Assembly (NCBI RefSeq): GCF_013032455.1
Contig: NZ_WQCF01000009.1
Span: forward strand, 62,001 to 126,000
Direction: 5' to 3'
From: Ruegeria atlantica
GTDB taxonomy: Bacteria > Pseudomonadota > Alphaproteobacteria > Rhodobacterales > Rhodobacteraceae
Length of the DNA stretch: 64,000 nt
Shown in pieces: positions 1 to 8,873 of the stretch. Every line of letters starts with the position of its first letter. Position 1 is the first letter of the stretch. The position numbers and the translations under genes were made by a program. The notes below the pieces were generated by a model. The model worked only from the letters and a program-made list of their open reading frames with translations. It was not told the DNA's origin and did no database searches.

Positions 1-464
1 TGCAGCTCCACCAGATCCTCGGTGGTGTGGTCATTGATCTTGCCGCCTTGCTGACGTGGGTCGACGAAGGTTCTGAGACCAACTTTGGAATGAATGCCCG
101 GTTTGCCACCCGCGATTTCGCGGTAGAGCTGGCTAACCACGCCCAGCGGCAGGTTGTAAGCCTCGATCTCGCCTTCTACCGCCATTTTCGCCAGTTTCGG
201 CACCAGCGACCAATGTCCGCCAATGCCACGTATCACCAGCCCAGGATGTGCCAGCCGGTTAAGGCCGCGATCTTTGCCGTCGCCAGGAGCGGCCGCGAAG
301 ACCAGTGTCAGGTCGCGCGGGTGGCCTGTTTCCAGAAACCGTTTCTCCAGCGCGATCAATAACTCGTCCGGCGTGCCGACGCCAACAAAACCGGAAATGC
401 AAACCGTATCTCCGTCTCGGATGACCGAAACCGCATCGTCGGCGCTAGCGAGCTTTCCCTGCAT
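1..464 (-). CDS. Acyl-CoA/acetate CoA-transferase (YdiF/propionate CoA-transferase type), partial at left edge
   Basis: Only the first 154 codons lie in the window; the gene runs off the left edge. It starts with ATG 4 nt after the phaC stop, so it is the distal gene of the ADH-phaE-phaC operon. The visible part reads as the N-terminal half of a family-I CoA-transferase: a DGDTVCISGFVGVGTPDEL segment, then GDGKDRGLNRLAHPGL and GGKPGIHSKVGLRTFVDPR, which resemble YdiF and propionate CoA-transferases. Such enzymes move CoA between short-chain acyl-CoAs and free acids. In this operon the likely job is to make hydroxyacyl-CoA for the PHA synthase; that role is inference. The catalytic Glu lies outside the window. 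Confidence 0.85.
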   Translation of the reverse strand, partial: MQGKLASADDAVSVIRDGDTVCISGFVGVGTPDELLIALEKRFLETGHPRDLTLVFAAAPGDGKDRGLNRLAHPGLVIRGIGGHWSLVPKLAKMAVEGEIEAYNLPLGVVSQLYREIAGGKPGIHSKVGLRTFVDPRQQGGKINDHTTEDLVEL

Positions 465-468
465 GGCG

Positions 469-1572
469 TTATTGCCGCTCCATCAGCCAGTCAAACACCC
501 CATCGCCGACGATGCCCTGGCTTTTGCCGCTCACATAGACGCCGACATGGCCGCCAGGCAGGGCGATCTCGGTATAGTCCGGCGTGCCGACATATTTCTC
601 CAGCGCCTTCGAACAGGGTGGGGGAATGATGTGATCCTGCAACGCGTAGACGTTCAGTACCGGCATCGTGATGTTTTCCAGATCGATGGTCTGACCAGAC
701 ATCTCAAAGGTACCCTTGATCAGCCGGTTTTCCTTGTAGAGCTCGATCAGCCATTGCAGCGCCGCTGCCCCTGGGTGGTGCGGCCGGTCGGCAAGCCACT
801 TCTCCATCCTGAGGAAGTTCAACAAACGCTTTTCGTCCGAGGCTGCCTCGATCAGATCGAGATTGTATTTGGTCAGTGTTCTGACCGGTGTCATCATCTG
901 AAAGACGCTCGCCATGATCTCGCCCGGCAGGTTGCCGAAAGCGTCGATCAAGAGGCGAATATCCTCATCTTCGAGATTGCGGGTCCAGAGATTGATGAAA
1001 CCATGGGTCTCGTCCGCATCTTCTTCGTCGCCGTGGAAGTCGATCGGCGTGATGGTCAGGATCAAGTTCTTGACCTTTTCCGGATGCTGGGCGGCGTAGA
1101 GGGTCGAGAACACACCGCCTTCGCAGATCCCCAGAAGCGTCACCGCATCGACCCCGGCGTGGGCGCAGATCGCGTCGACGCAGTCGTCGAGATACCAGTC
1201 GACATAATCATCCAGCGTTAGGTTCTGATCTGCGCGTGTCGGGTGACCCCAGTCAACCACGTAAAGGTCAACACCGCGTGCCAGTAGGTTACGCACCAGC
1301 GATCGATCCTCCTGCAGATCGGCCATGGTGTAGCGCCCGATTAGCCCGTAAACGATCAGAACCGGCCCTGTCTTGGCCTTAACACCATCGAGCGGATCGT
1401 AATGGTGAAGTGTGATCTTGTCCTGCGCGTGGATCGGGGTCTTCGGCGTCGCGCCTACATCTACATCTGCCTCTTTCACCTGTGCCAGCGTCTTGGCGCC
1501 TCTGGTAAGTTTCACATAGAAGTCAGAGGCTTCCTTGAGTGCCAGGTTTTCAGGGGCCAAATCGTCAGTCAT
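469..1572 (-). CDS. phaC: Class III poly(3-hydroxyalkanoate) synthase subunit PhaC
   Basis: Catalytic alpha/beta-hydrolase subunit that polymerises hydroxyacyl-CoA into PHA at the granule surface. The 367 aa length is typical of class III PhaC, whereas class I enzymes are near 590 aa. The lipase-like box GICEGG carries the nucleophile Cys150, and the predicted catalytic Asp313 (LQDHIIPP) and His342 (GGHVGVY) follow in the expected order. The ATG at 1572 is chosen because a GGAGGT stands 6 nt upstream. A longer reading starts 5 codons earlier without support. It overlaps the phaE end by 8 nt, which suggests translational coupling. PhaC of this class needs PhaE for activity. Confidence 0.93.
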   Translation of the reverse strand: MTDDLAPENLALKEASDFYVKLTRGAKTLAQVKEADVDVGATPKTPIHAQDKITLHHYDPLDGVKAKTGPVLIVYGLIGRYTMADLQEDRSLVRNLLARGVDLYVVDWGHPTRADQNLTLDDYVDWYLDDCVDAICAHAGVDAVTLLGICEGGVFSTLYAAQHPEKVKNLILTITPIDFHGDEEDADETHGFINLWTRNLEDEDIRLLIDAFGNLPGEIMASVFQMMTPVRTLTKYNLDLIEAASDEKRLLNFLRMEKWLADRPHHPGAAALQWLIELYKENRLIKGTFEMSGQTIDLENITMPVLNVYALQDHIIPPPCSKALEKYVGTPDYTEIALPGGHVGVYVSGKSQGIVGDGVFDWLMERQ

Positions 1573-2410
1573 TGGATACCTCCGCATTGGTGCTCGTGCG
1601 TGGCTTACGCGCAGTAGACTTGCGGGCCGGTGCGGATTGCGCCGCGACGATCTTTTTCAAATCCCGGAGTTCGCGCCGCAGCCGATAGACCATCTCGTGC
1701 AGGTCATCGATCTCGGTGCGGGTCGGGATCGAATGGGTCTCGCACCAGAGCTCGACCATCTCGCGCTCTCGCAAGCGGTAGTCCACTCCGGCGCGCAGAA
1801 GCTTGCGTTGCGCCTTGAGGAACGCATCGGTGCGCTGGGTGGCGATGAGCTCGTCATTGGCGATCTCCAACCAACGGGTAATCACCACGCGGGGGCCGGT
1901 TTTCCAGATATCTGGATCGGCCATCGCTTCCTTGCTGAACCGTTCGAAGGCTTTCGACCAGGCCTTGGCCGTCACCATCCGGTATTCGGCGCTTGCCTCT
2001 CTGAGCGCCAGCCATTCCTTCGTCGCCTTCAACCCCTGCCGCTCAAGCGTGCCGATATCGGCAAATTCCGGACCTTCGACCAGCTTCTGAATGGTCTGGT
2101 TGATCTCGTCGGAGCCGGCATAGAGGAACTGGCCCGGGTCGAGCATCCGCTTCAGCACTTCCTGCGCGATCCCTTCACCGCCGGGCGACCCCATACCAGA
2201 CTGGCGCAGGAATTTGCCAGACCACTCCTGCGCCTGGCTGCGGACATCCGACCAGAGCCGTTCCGTCGTTGCCATCAAATCATCATTGCCAATTGTGCCC
2301 ATGTTTTCGGTCATCTGCTTCCAGAACGGCGCCTGTGCCTCAAACATCTGGGTCTGCGCGTTGATCCAGGCATTGTAAAGCGGATGCACTTTGAAGGGAT
2401 CGTCGGTCAT
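1565..2410 (-). CDS. phaE: Class III PHA synthase subunit PhaE
   Basis: 281 aa, all-helical and rich in Trp and charged residues, without a hydrolase nucleophile. The N-terminal part (FKVHPLYNAWINAQTQMFEAQ), the central LALREASAEYRMVTAKAW segment and the basic Ala/Lys-rich tail fit PhaE, the non-catalytic partner of class III PhaC. The start is ATG 2410, sharing one base with the upstream dehydrogenase stop (TGATG). A GTG one codon earlier is the alternative. The gene order phaE-phaC supports the pair. Class III synthases are best known from purple sulfur bacteria and cyanobacteria, so this copy in a roseobacter-like replicon may have been transferred; that is inference. Confidence 0.88.
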   Translation of the reverse strand: MTDDPFKVHPLYNAWINAQTQMFEAQAPFWKQMTENMGTIGNDDLMATTERLWSDVRSQAQEWSGKFLRQSGMGSPGGEGIAQEVLKRMLDPGQFLYAGSDEINQTIQKLVEGPEFADIGTLERQGLKATKEWLALREASAEYRMVTAKAWSKAFERFSKEAMADPDIWKTGPRVVITRWLEIANDELIATQRTDAFLKAQRKLLRAGVDYRLREREMVELWCETHSIPTRTEIDDLHEMVYRLRRELRDLKKIVAAQSAPARKSTARKPRTSTNAEVSND

Positions 2411-3564
2411 CACAGCGCCCGCTCGTAGATATCGCGCGCCGCCTCAAGCGTCATCTCACGCGGGTTGTTGATCAGGAGACGCTCCTGTTTCATCGCGTCT
2501 TCTGCCAGCATGGGCAGGTGATTGTGGCCGACACCAACTTCTGCGAGCTTGGATTGCATCCCAAGTTCCGGCCCAAGCTTCAGGAAGCCATTGACCATTC
2601 CATCTGCCCGCGCGGTAGTAGACTTTCCGGCAAGCTCGGGGAAGATGATCGGCGCCAGTTCGGCATACATCGATTGCGCCTCGGGCATGTTGTAGTCGAG
2701 TACGTAAGGCAGGACGAGTGCATTCGACAGCCCGTGTGGCACGTGGAAATGCCCACCCAGCGGATAGGCGAGAGCGTGGACCGCCGCCACTGGCGCGTTG
2801 GCGAATGCCATGCCGGCGAGCATCGAACCCAGTAGCATCTGGCTCCGAGCCTCGCGGTCTTCGGGAGTGAAACAGGCCTTGCGAATATTGGCGCCCAGAA
2901 GCTCCAGCGCCTGTTTGCCGAGACAATCTGACACCACGTTCTTGAGCCGCTTTGAGGTGAAGGCCTCAATGGCATGTACCATCGCGTCGATGCCCGTGGC
3001 GGCCGTCACCGGCGCCGGCAGGCCCACTGTCAGTTCGGCATCCAGTATGGCGTAGTCGGGCAAGAGCTGTGATGCCACCACGCCCTTTTTCTCGTTGGTG
3101 CCGGTGGTGACGATCGAGATCGGCGTCACCTCGGACCCGGTGCCCGCTGTTGTCGGCGCCAACACCAGCGGCAGCCGTTCGCCGCGTACCAGATTGACGC
3201 CGTACATCTCGCCCACCGACTGATCAGTGTTTAGAAGCACCGCGATGAGCTTGGCGGTGTCGAGCGACGAACCTCCCCCTACCGAGGCCACACAATCGAC
3301 ATTTTCCGCCCGCGCCTGTTCGACGGCATCCAAAATCATCGCCTCTGGTGGGTCAGGCTGCACCTCCGTGAAGGTCCAAACTTCGAGCCCTGCAGATTTG
3401 AACCCGTCAAGTGCCGCATCAGCCAGACCCAGCTTGAGAATCATCGCATCGGTGACAAAGGCCACCTTCTTGCACCCGTGCGCCGCCAAGATCTCGCCAA
3501 TCTTGGCCGTCGCCCCCACTTCGGACAGGACCGAGCGAGTGGTTTGAAAGCTAAAGGATGTCAT
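2410..3564 (-). CDS. Iron-containing alcohol dehydrogenase (group III)
   Basis: 384 aa, the usual length of the Fe-ADH family. The NAD(P) motif GGGSSLDTAK lies near residues 97-106 and TTAGTGSEVTP near 138-148. The metal ligands are visible as Asp193, His197, His263 and His277. It interconverts a primary alcohol or hydroxyacid and an aldehyde or semialdehyde. As first gene of an operon with PHA synthase and a CoA-transferase, a 4-hydroxybutyrate-dehydrogenase-like or diol-oxidising role is plausible but not proven by sequence. The ATG at 3564 is chosen for the GGAGGTGTCA before it; a GTG two codons upstream would overlap that ribosome binding site. Confidence 0.9.
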   Translation of the reverse strand: MTSFSFQTTRSVLSEVGATAKIGEILAAHGCKKVAFVTDAMILKLGLADAALDGFKSAGLEVWTFTEVQPDPPEAMILDAVEQARAENVDCVASVGGGSSLDTAKLIAVLLNTDQSVGEMYGVNLVRGERLPLVLAPTTAGTGSEVTPISIVTTGTNEKKGVVASQLLPDYAILDAELTVGLPAPVTAATGIDAMVHAIEAFTSKRLKNVVSDCLGKQALELLGANIRKACFTPEDREARSQMLLGSMLAGMAFANAPVAAVHALAYPLGGHFHVPHGLSNALVLPYVLDYNMPEAQSMYAELAPIIFPELAGKSTTARADGMVNGFLKLGPELGMQSKLAEVGVGHNHLPMLAEDAMKQERLLINNPREMTLEAARDIYERAL

Positions 3565-3663
3565 TGACACCTCCTGCGCATGGGTTACGAGTATCTGTGT
3601 TTGAGGGGGGGTCGTATAATTCTCGTTTCTCGCGGCCGTCGGGTTTGACCAAGCGAAGATCGA

Positions 3664-4353
3664 TCAACCTATAGAATAGCCCCCATCGACAGGCAGAAGC
3701 ACTCCGGTCATGTATTTGGCTTCATTGGACGCCAGAAATCGGATAACGGTCGCGATGTCTGAAGGCTCGCCCCAATCTCCCATTGGAATTCGATCCATTA
3801 TCTTTCGGGAGCGTTCCTCGTCGTTATATGCATTCGAGGCGAGTTTCGTTTTGATCCAACCCGGAGCCACGGCATTCACACGGATACCGTCCTTTGCCCA
3901 AGCTGTGGCCATGGAACGGGTTAGAGCAACGATTCCGGCCTTGCTTGCGGCATAACCCGGCGAACCCGGTGATCCGAAGTAGCTCCACATCGACGCGATA
4001 TTGACAATCGACCCTCCAGCCTTGGCCAGGGCTGCTTTTGCTGCGTTGGCGCAGTATAGGACCGCGGTCAGATTTACATCGAGAACAGCTGAGAAATGGG
4101 CAGGTTCCCACTCCCTCTGATGCCGCAAGATGCCTGCACAATTCACCAATGCAGATATCTCGTCGAACTCCTCGAAGAAGGCATTCACTTCTGCTTCATC
4201 CGAGAGGTCTAGTTTCTCGAATCGGATATTCTCGGGCAGCTCGTCAGTTCGATCCAGACCGACCGCCACAACGTCGCGCCCGGCGTCATGCAATGCAATT
4301 GCCGTTGCCGCTCCGATGCCGGTCCCTCCGCCAGTCACTATTGCCGTCGCCAT
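3664..4353 (-). CDS. SDR-family NAD(P)-dependent oxidoreductase
   Basis: Classical short-chain dehydrogenase of 229 aa. It shows the cofactor motif TGGGTGIG near residue 7, NCAG near 91 and the active-site run IASMWSYFGSPGSPGYAASKAG with Ser and the YxxxK pair, then a PGWIKT segment. The C-terminus MTGVLLPVDGGYSIG is typical of 3-ketoacyl-ACP-reductase-like SDRs. It is the third gene of a minus-strand operon after the GldA-like and semialdehyde dehydrogenases, 24 nt behind the latter, with a GGAAGAAG ribosome binding site. The substrate cannot be read from sequence; a polyol or hydroxyketone is likely from context. Confidence 0.88.
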   Translation of the reverse strand: MATAIVTGGGTGIGAATAIALHDAGRDVVAVGLDRTDELPENIRFEKLDLSDEAEVNAFFEEFDEISALVNCAGILRHQREWEPAHFSAVLDVNLTAVLYCANAAKAALAKAGGSIVNIASMWSYFGSPGSPGYAASKAGIVALTRSMATAWAKDGIRVNAVAPGWIKTKLASNAYNDEERSRKIMDRIPMGDWGEPSDIATVIRFLASNEAKYMTGVLLPVDGGYSIG

Positions 4354-4377
4354 GACTTCTTCCTTTCTAATTAGTTT

Positions 4378-5835
4378 TTAAGCAACCGCATCGATCCCGC
4401 CAAAGCACAGGTATTTGAGCTCCAGATAATCATCGATGCCGTATTTGGAGCCTTCGCGTCCAAGCCCGGACTGTTTGATCCCACCGAACGGGGCGACCTC
4501 GGTCGAGATGATGCCCTCGTTGATCCCCACCATGCCGGCCTCGATTTTCTCGGCTACGCGCCAGACCTGGCCAATGTCGCGGGAATAGAAATAGGCGGCC
4601 AATCCAAACTCGGTGGCATTGGCCAATCTGATGGCCTCGTCTTCGGTCTCGAAGCGAAAGAGCGGAGCCACCGGACCGAAGGTTTCTTCGGTGGCGATCA
4701 ACATGTCTGTGGTCACGTCGGTCATGACGGTGGGTTGATGGAAGTTTCCGCCCTTCGCATCTGCCGCGCCCCCGACGACAATCCGGGCGCCCTTTTCGGT
4801 TGCGTCCTGAATATGCTGCTGGACCTTCCCGATGGCCGAGGAGTTGATCAGAGGTCCCTGATCGAAGTCGCCCTGCTGCGCGTCGCCCACGGAGAGCTGG
4901 GACACCGCAGCCGCCAATTTATCGGCGAACTGGTCGTAAACGCCCGATTGCACAAGCAACCGGTTGGCGCAGACGCAGGTCTGACCGGTATTGCGGAATT
5001 TCGATGCCAGAGCGCCTTGAACGGCAGCGTCGAGATCGGCGTCGTCAAAGACGATGAATGGTGCGTTTCCGCCCAGTTCCATCGATACTTTCTTGACCGT
5101 CTGAGCCGTCTGCTCCAACAGCACGCGTCCTATCTCGGTCGATCCAGTGAAAGTCAGCTTGGCGATCTTGGGGTTGGTGGCAAGTTCCGTGCCCACGGCA
5201 GACGCGCTACGGGAGGTCACCACCTGGAACACGTCTGTCGGTATGCCGGCCTTGTGCGCCAGATGCTCCAAAGCATAGGCGCTCAGTGGTGTCGCGCTGG
5301 CCGGTTTTAGAACCATCGTGCACCCAGCCGCCAGAGCGGGTGCGGCCTTCCGTGTGATCATGGCGTTTGGAAAATTCCACGGCGTAATCGCTGCCACCAC
5401 GCCGACGGGTTGTTTGATCGTGGCTATCCGGGTGTTGGCTGACGTGGCTGGGATCATGTCGCCATAGACCCGTTTCGCCTCTTCACCGAACCACTCGATG
5501 AAGGACGCACCATAGAGGACCTCGCCTCGGCTTTCGGCCAGCGGCTTACCCTGCTCGGCGCTCATGATCCGAGCAAGATCTTCCTTGTTTTCGATCACCA
5601 AATCGAACCAGCGGCGCAGGATGGCAGCGCGGGCCTTAGCGGTAAGCTCTTTCCAGGACGGCAGCACCGCTTCGGCCCTGTCGACGGCGTGCCTGACATG
5701 ATCAACGGGAACATCTGGAACCCAGGCAATGGTTTCCCCCGTCGCCGGATTGTCGACCGGATTTCCCCGGTTTTCCGCCACCAGTGACCTGCGCAGCAGC
5801 GATGGGTTGTCGATCAGATCAAGAATTGAGGTCAT
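4378..5835 (-). CDS. NAD(P)-dependent succinate-semialdehyde-type dehydrogenase (GabD-like ALDH)
   Basis: 485 aa aldehyde dehydrogenase. The catalytic Cys287 sits in FRNTGQTCVCANR; the CxC pair is the hallmark of GabD-type enzymes and gives redox control in E. coli GabD. The general-base Glu253 is in MELGG, and the FTGSTEIG cofactor motif is present. It oxidises a semialdehyde such as succinate semialdehyde or a related C3-C5 compound to the acid. Its ATG overlaps the stop of the upstream GldA-like gene (ATGA), so the two are translationally coupled. The exact substrate may differ from succinate semialdehyde. Confidence 0.88.
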   Translation of the reverse strand: MTSILDLIDNPSLLRRSLVAENRGNPVDNPATGETIAWVPDVPVDHVRHAVDRAEAVLPSWKELTAKARAAILRRWFDLVIENKEDLARIMSAEQGKPLAESRGEVLYGASFIEWFGEEAKRVYGDMIPATSANTRIATIKQPVGVVAAITPWNFPNAMITRKAAPALAAGCTMVLKPASATPLSAYALEHLAHKAGIPTDVFQVVTSRSASAVGTELATNPKIAKLTFTGSTEIGRVLLEQTAQTVKKVSMELGGNAPFIVFDDADLDAAVQGALASKFRNTGQTCVCANRLLVQSGVYDQFADKLAAAVSQLSVGDAQQGDFDQGPLINSSAIGKVQQHIQDATEKGARIVVGGAADAKGGNFHQPTVMTDVTTDMLIATEETFGPVAPLFRFETEDEAIRLANATEFGLAAYFYSRDIGQVWRVAEKIEAGMVGINEGIISTEVAPFGGIKQSGLGREGSKYGIDDYLELKYLCFGGIDAVA

Positions 5836-6953
5836 CCGAGTTCATTCTCCGGTGTTTTGCTGAACAGGGCTTCGGTCGACTGCATCGCGTCGATCAGTTG
5901 CCGGGCGGAAACCTCTGCCGGGAAGTTCTTCAGATGCTGTACGTTTGAGGTCGCCTGGGCGATCACCTCGTAGTCGCCCTGTGTGATGGGGCGCCCACAC
6001 AACTCTGCCAGTGTGACCGGAAGTCCGACATGCCGCATCAGGTCCAGTTTCGCTTCGGGCACGGGTGATTCTGCGACCATGTGCTGAACGCACAAGCCAT
6101 AGGCCACCTGATAGCCATGCGGCGCTTCCTTTGCTCCGGGAACCAGCGACAACCCGCGGGTCAAAGCATGCGCAATCGAAAGACCGCCATTTTCAAATCC
6201 AAGACCCGCCATAAGGATCATGGCCTCAGCGGATGCATCGAAGGCCTCGGTCACGACCCCGGACCCGGCCACGTCAAAAGCAGAGGTGCCATGTGCAAGC
6301 AGTGTGTCCTCGCAACACTGTGCGATGGCCAGGGCAACGCGCGGCGGCGCGGCGCCGAACATGTTGACGCCGCCCGCTTTGGCGCAGGCCTGTGCCTCGG
6401 AGAACTTTGCCAGTGCATCGCCCAACCCCGCAGCGAACATGTGTTTTGGGGCGCGTGCGAGTATCTGCGTGTCGACGATCACGGCATCAGGATTCTTTGG
6501 CAAATGACGCACCTCGACCAACCGATGAGACGTGTCGTAGAGCACGAAGTTCTTGCTGGTGGGAGCATCGTTGGATGCAACGGTCGGAATGGTGATCAGC
6601 GGTGCCTTTACGATCTCGGCCAGGGCCTTGCCGGTGTCGATGGCCCGCCCCCCGCCGCATGCGACGATAACGTCACCAACCGACGGCACGTAGAGTTCCT
6701 TAAGCTGGCTTGCCGTATCTTGAAGAAGATTGCCGTTGAATTCGACAACCTCGAAAGCCGTGTCACTCGACGTCAGGCACGCGGTCAGTTGATCGCCTAT
6801 CAAGTCAAGCACAAGCTTGTCTGAAACAACGATTGCACGATGTCCCAGATCACACACAAGTCGCCCCACCTGCCCGATGGCGCCCTGTCCCTGAATGTAG
6901 CGGGACGGCGAGCCATAAACGCGCAGGTCTTTGTCAAACAGGGTGGCGGGCAT
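5832..6953 (-). CDS. GldA-like iron/zinc-containing dehydrogenase (glycerol dehydrogenase family)
   Basis: 373 aa from the ATG at 6953; a TTG 12 codons upstream is possible but has no ribosome binding site. The cofactor loop GGGRAIDTGK is at 100-109. Metal ligands expected for glycerol dehydrogenases are visible as Asp179, His262 and His279. The protein oxidises a vicinal polyol to a hydroxyketone with NAD. It opens the operon gldA-like, gabD-like, SDR. A GntR-type operator box lies 39 bp upstream of the start codon, placing this operon in the regulon controlled from 25.9 kb. Glycerol itself is only one possible substrate. Confidence 0.87.
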   Translation of the reverse strand: MPATLFDKDLRVYGSPSRYIQGQGAIGQVGRLVCDLGHRAIVVSDKLVLDLIGDQLTACLTSSDTAFEVVEFNGNLLQDTASQLKELYVPSVGDVIVACGGGRAIDTGKALAEIVKAPLITIPTVASNDAPTSKNFVLYDTSHRLVEVRHLPKNPDAVIVDTQILARAPKHMFAAGLGDALAKFSEAQACAKAGGVNMFGAAPPRVALAIAQCCEDTLLAHGTSAFDVAGSGVVTEAFDASAEAMILMAGLGFENGGLSIAHALTRGLSLVPGAKEAPHGYQVAYGLCVQHMVAESPVPEAKLDLMRHVGLPVTLAELCGRPITQGDYEVIAQATSNVQHLKNFPAEVSARQLIDAMQSTEALFSKTPENELG

Positions 6954-6991
6954 TGTTGTGATTCCGATTGAAGCAAAAGTTGTAATCAAAC

Positions 6992-7003
6992 ATGATATAT
7001 GAT
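6992..7003. promoter_or_regulatory. GntR-type operator box A
   Basis: ATGATATATGAT, upstream of the GldA-like operon. It is one of eight near-identical boxes in the window and is taken as a binding site for the GntR/FCD regulator encoded at 25187-25903, by analogy with the autoregulatory copy in front of that gene. Confidence 0.7.
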
Positions 7004-7136
7004 ATTCTCTTAGTCAAGCCTTACTAGTGAGTAAAATTTCCAGAGACTGTTATTCAAAATGGTTCTATCAGAGCGCAAAAGTCGCGCACGCAATGTTCGA
7101 TCGCAAAGCGCACCAATAGGTTGTTGGTTAGGCAGC

Positions 7137-8029
7137 TCAGCCCACAGCTTTCCGAGTTTCCATAAGGTGGGAGATCAGCGCAACACAGACGCTAGAAACA
7201 AATACTAAGACCATTGCGATCAAAGTCACGACATCCGGCCAATGTCCAACCGCCAGGAGACCCAGAAAGGTCGCCCATGCCAGGTGAAAGAAATTGACAG
7301 GTGCTATGATCGAATTTAGAGCCTCGCGATAGCTGATTGGAAGCAAGAAATACCCGCCAGTTGCCAAACCACCCAGAGCGCAGGCGGCAAAAAAACACCG
7401 CCCGTTGGCAACGAACCATTGACATATGGAACCGCAGCAGCCGCAAAGAAAACCGCGCCGGCAAGCGTGATCCAAAATAACAAAGCTATGGGACACTCGG
7501 TGTGAGACAATCCCGGGTCATCAAGTGAAAGAGTGTTGTAAACGCTGCATTCAATGGCGCGAAAGTCACTCCAAGATAATCCACCTCTCCTTCCGTTCGA
7601 ATGATCAACAGCACCCCTAAAAACCCAAGTATAGCGAGAAACCATCCAACCTAAGTGACCTTCTCCCCGAAGTCGGGCTTAGCTAATGCCATAGCTGCGA
7701 AGGGAGGCAGATATAGGATTGCAACGGTTTCACCGACGGGAATTCGTGTTGGCGCGAGCCCCATGGTCAGTGAGATAGCGGTCACCACCGTAGCGCGTAG
7801 TAAAAACGAGCCCGATGCGGTCGGTCCGCCAAATCTTCGTTCCGATACGCGGGAAGACCACGACAAGAAGAAGGACAAAACTCGCGACATAACGAAGCGC
7901 TACAACAACCAGTACCGGGTAGCGTTCGACCAAGGTATCGGCGGTCGCGAACATGAATACAGCCAGCAGTGCGATCCCTAATCCCAGGTTTGGGTGCCCA
8001 ATATCCTTCTTTACGGTTGTCGTGGTCAT
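7137..8029 (-). pseudogene. DMT/EamA-family permease pseudogene
   Basis: Fragments of a ten-helix drug/metabolite transporter are spread over several minus-strand frames. They start at MTTTTVKKDIGHPNLGLGIALL (ATG 8029), shift near 7800 to ATVVTAISLTMGLAPTRIPVGETVA, and after an in-frame stop near 7651 continue with IALLFWITLAGAVFFAAAA. The last piece, in another frame, is APVNFFHLAWATFLGLLAVGHW up to the stop at 7137. At least three frame changes and one stop break the gene, so no full-length protein is made unless sequencing errors are to blame. The ancestral role was probably small-metabolite export. Confidence 0.8.
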
Positions 8030-8201
8030 CCGTTGGTTTTCAAAGTTCAACTTGTTTAATTCGGCGCCTCGAGAGCTTGACGATCGCGAAATCAATGCAC
8101 CGGGTAGAACCAATGAAATGCAATGGGTGCTGTATCATGTTGTCGCCTGACGTTTGATTTGCCATTCGCAAAACGATCATCTGGTGGCGACTAACCTCAA
8201 C

Positions 8202-8849
8202 CTATAAATCTGCAAGTTTTAGTAGATGTTCTGTGCTGCTAAAAAGTAAATCTGGATTGAGAACGGCCAACTCTTCCCGACGATAGTAACCCCAACAGGC
8301 AGCCGCACATTTCAATCCAGCTGAACGGGCTGCTTGAATATCATGCGGACCATCACCAATGTACCATGTGTTTTCGCGGGAGACTTGGTGAAGCTCTGTC
8401 ATTGCAAAAATTATTGGCGCAGGATCAGGTTTGCGGGCCTCCGTGTTTTCAGCAGTAACAATGACATCAAAAAAATCTGCCTTCCATCCTATTTCTTCGA
8501 GATCCATTTCCACTCGCGCACGAGCTTTATTTGTGACGATGCCGATCAATCCAGCGTCCTTAAGGCTTCTCAAAATAGGCGATAAAGATGGAAAGGCCTT
8601 TACCTCAGATGACTCGTAAAGAGAGGAGTACGAATTTGCCAACTCGACCTCCTTCCCCGGATAGTGCTGAGCGAAGTACTCCAAGGGTCTACGACGCAGT
8701 AGATCTTCCTGGTGGTTATCATCTGGCAAGATCCTGTACCCTAAAACAGTTTCGATAGCGCGCCGATAGGCATTGACTATGGAAGCTTTCGTATCGAGTA
8801 ACGTGCCATCCAAATCAAAAAGAAACAGCCGATCCTGTGCATTTTTCAA
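8202..8849 (-). CDS. HAD-family hydrolase (phosphoglycolate-phosphatase-like)
   Basis: 215 aa. It has the HAD nucleophile motif FDLDGTLLDT with Asp12 and Asp14, the motif-II region IGIVTNKAR, the Lys motif ARKPDPAPI and the motif-III acidic pair GDGPHD. It belongs to the Gph/PGMB-like class with an alpha-helical cap and removes phosphate from a small metabolite. Translation begins at a TTG at 8849 with GGAGAAG upstream; no in-frame ATG fits. It follows livF after 24 nt and is the last gene of the LIV-type transporter operon, which is unusual company for an amino-acid transporter. The substrate is unknown. Confidence 0.85.
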   Translation of the reverse strand: MKNAQDRLFLFDLDGTLLDTKASIVNAYRRAIETVLGYRILPDDNHQEDLLRRRPLEYFAQHYPGKEVELANSYSSLYESSEVKAFPSLSPILRSLKDAGLIGIVTNKARARVEMDLEEIGWKADFFDVIVTAENTEARKPDPAPIIFAMTELHQVSRENTWYIGDGPHDIQAARSAGLKCAAACWGYYRREELAVLNPDLLFSSTEHLLKLADL

Positions 8850-8873
8850 AGTTCGCTTCTCCGGCTTAGATGT

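Noticed and set aside
27..1221. Plus-strand ORFs of 111 and 332 codons at the left edge
   Set aside because: They lie opposite the CoA-transferase and phaC genes, whose proteins have clear motifs; the plus-strand translations show no domain and are frame shadows.
1535..2428. Plus-strand ORF of 297 codons over phaE
   Set aside because: Antisense of phaE with His/Arg/Pro-rich composition typical of shadow frames in GC-rich DNA.
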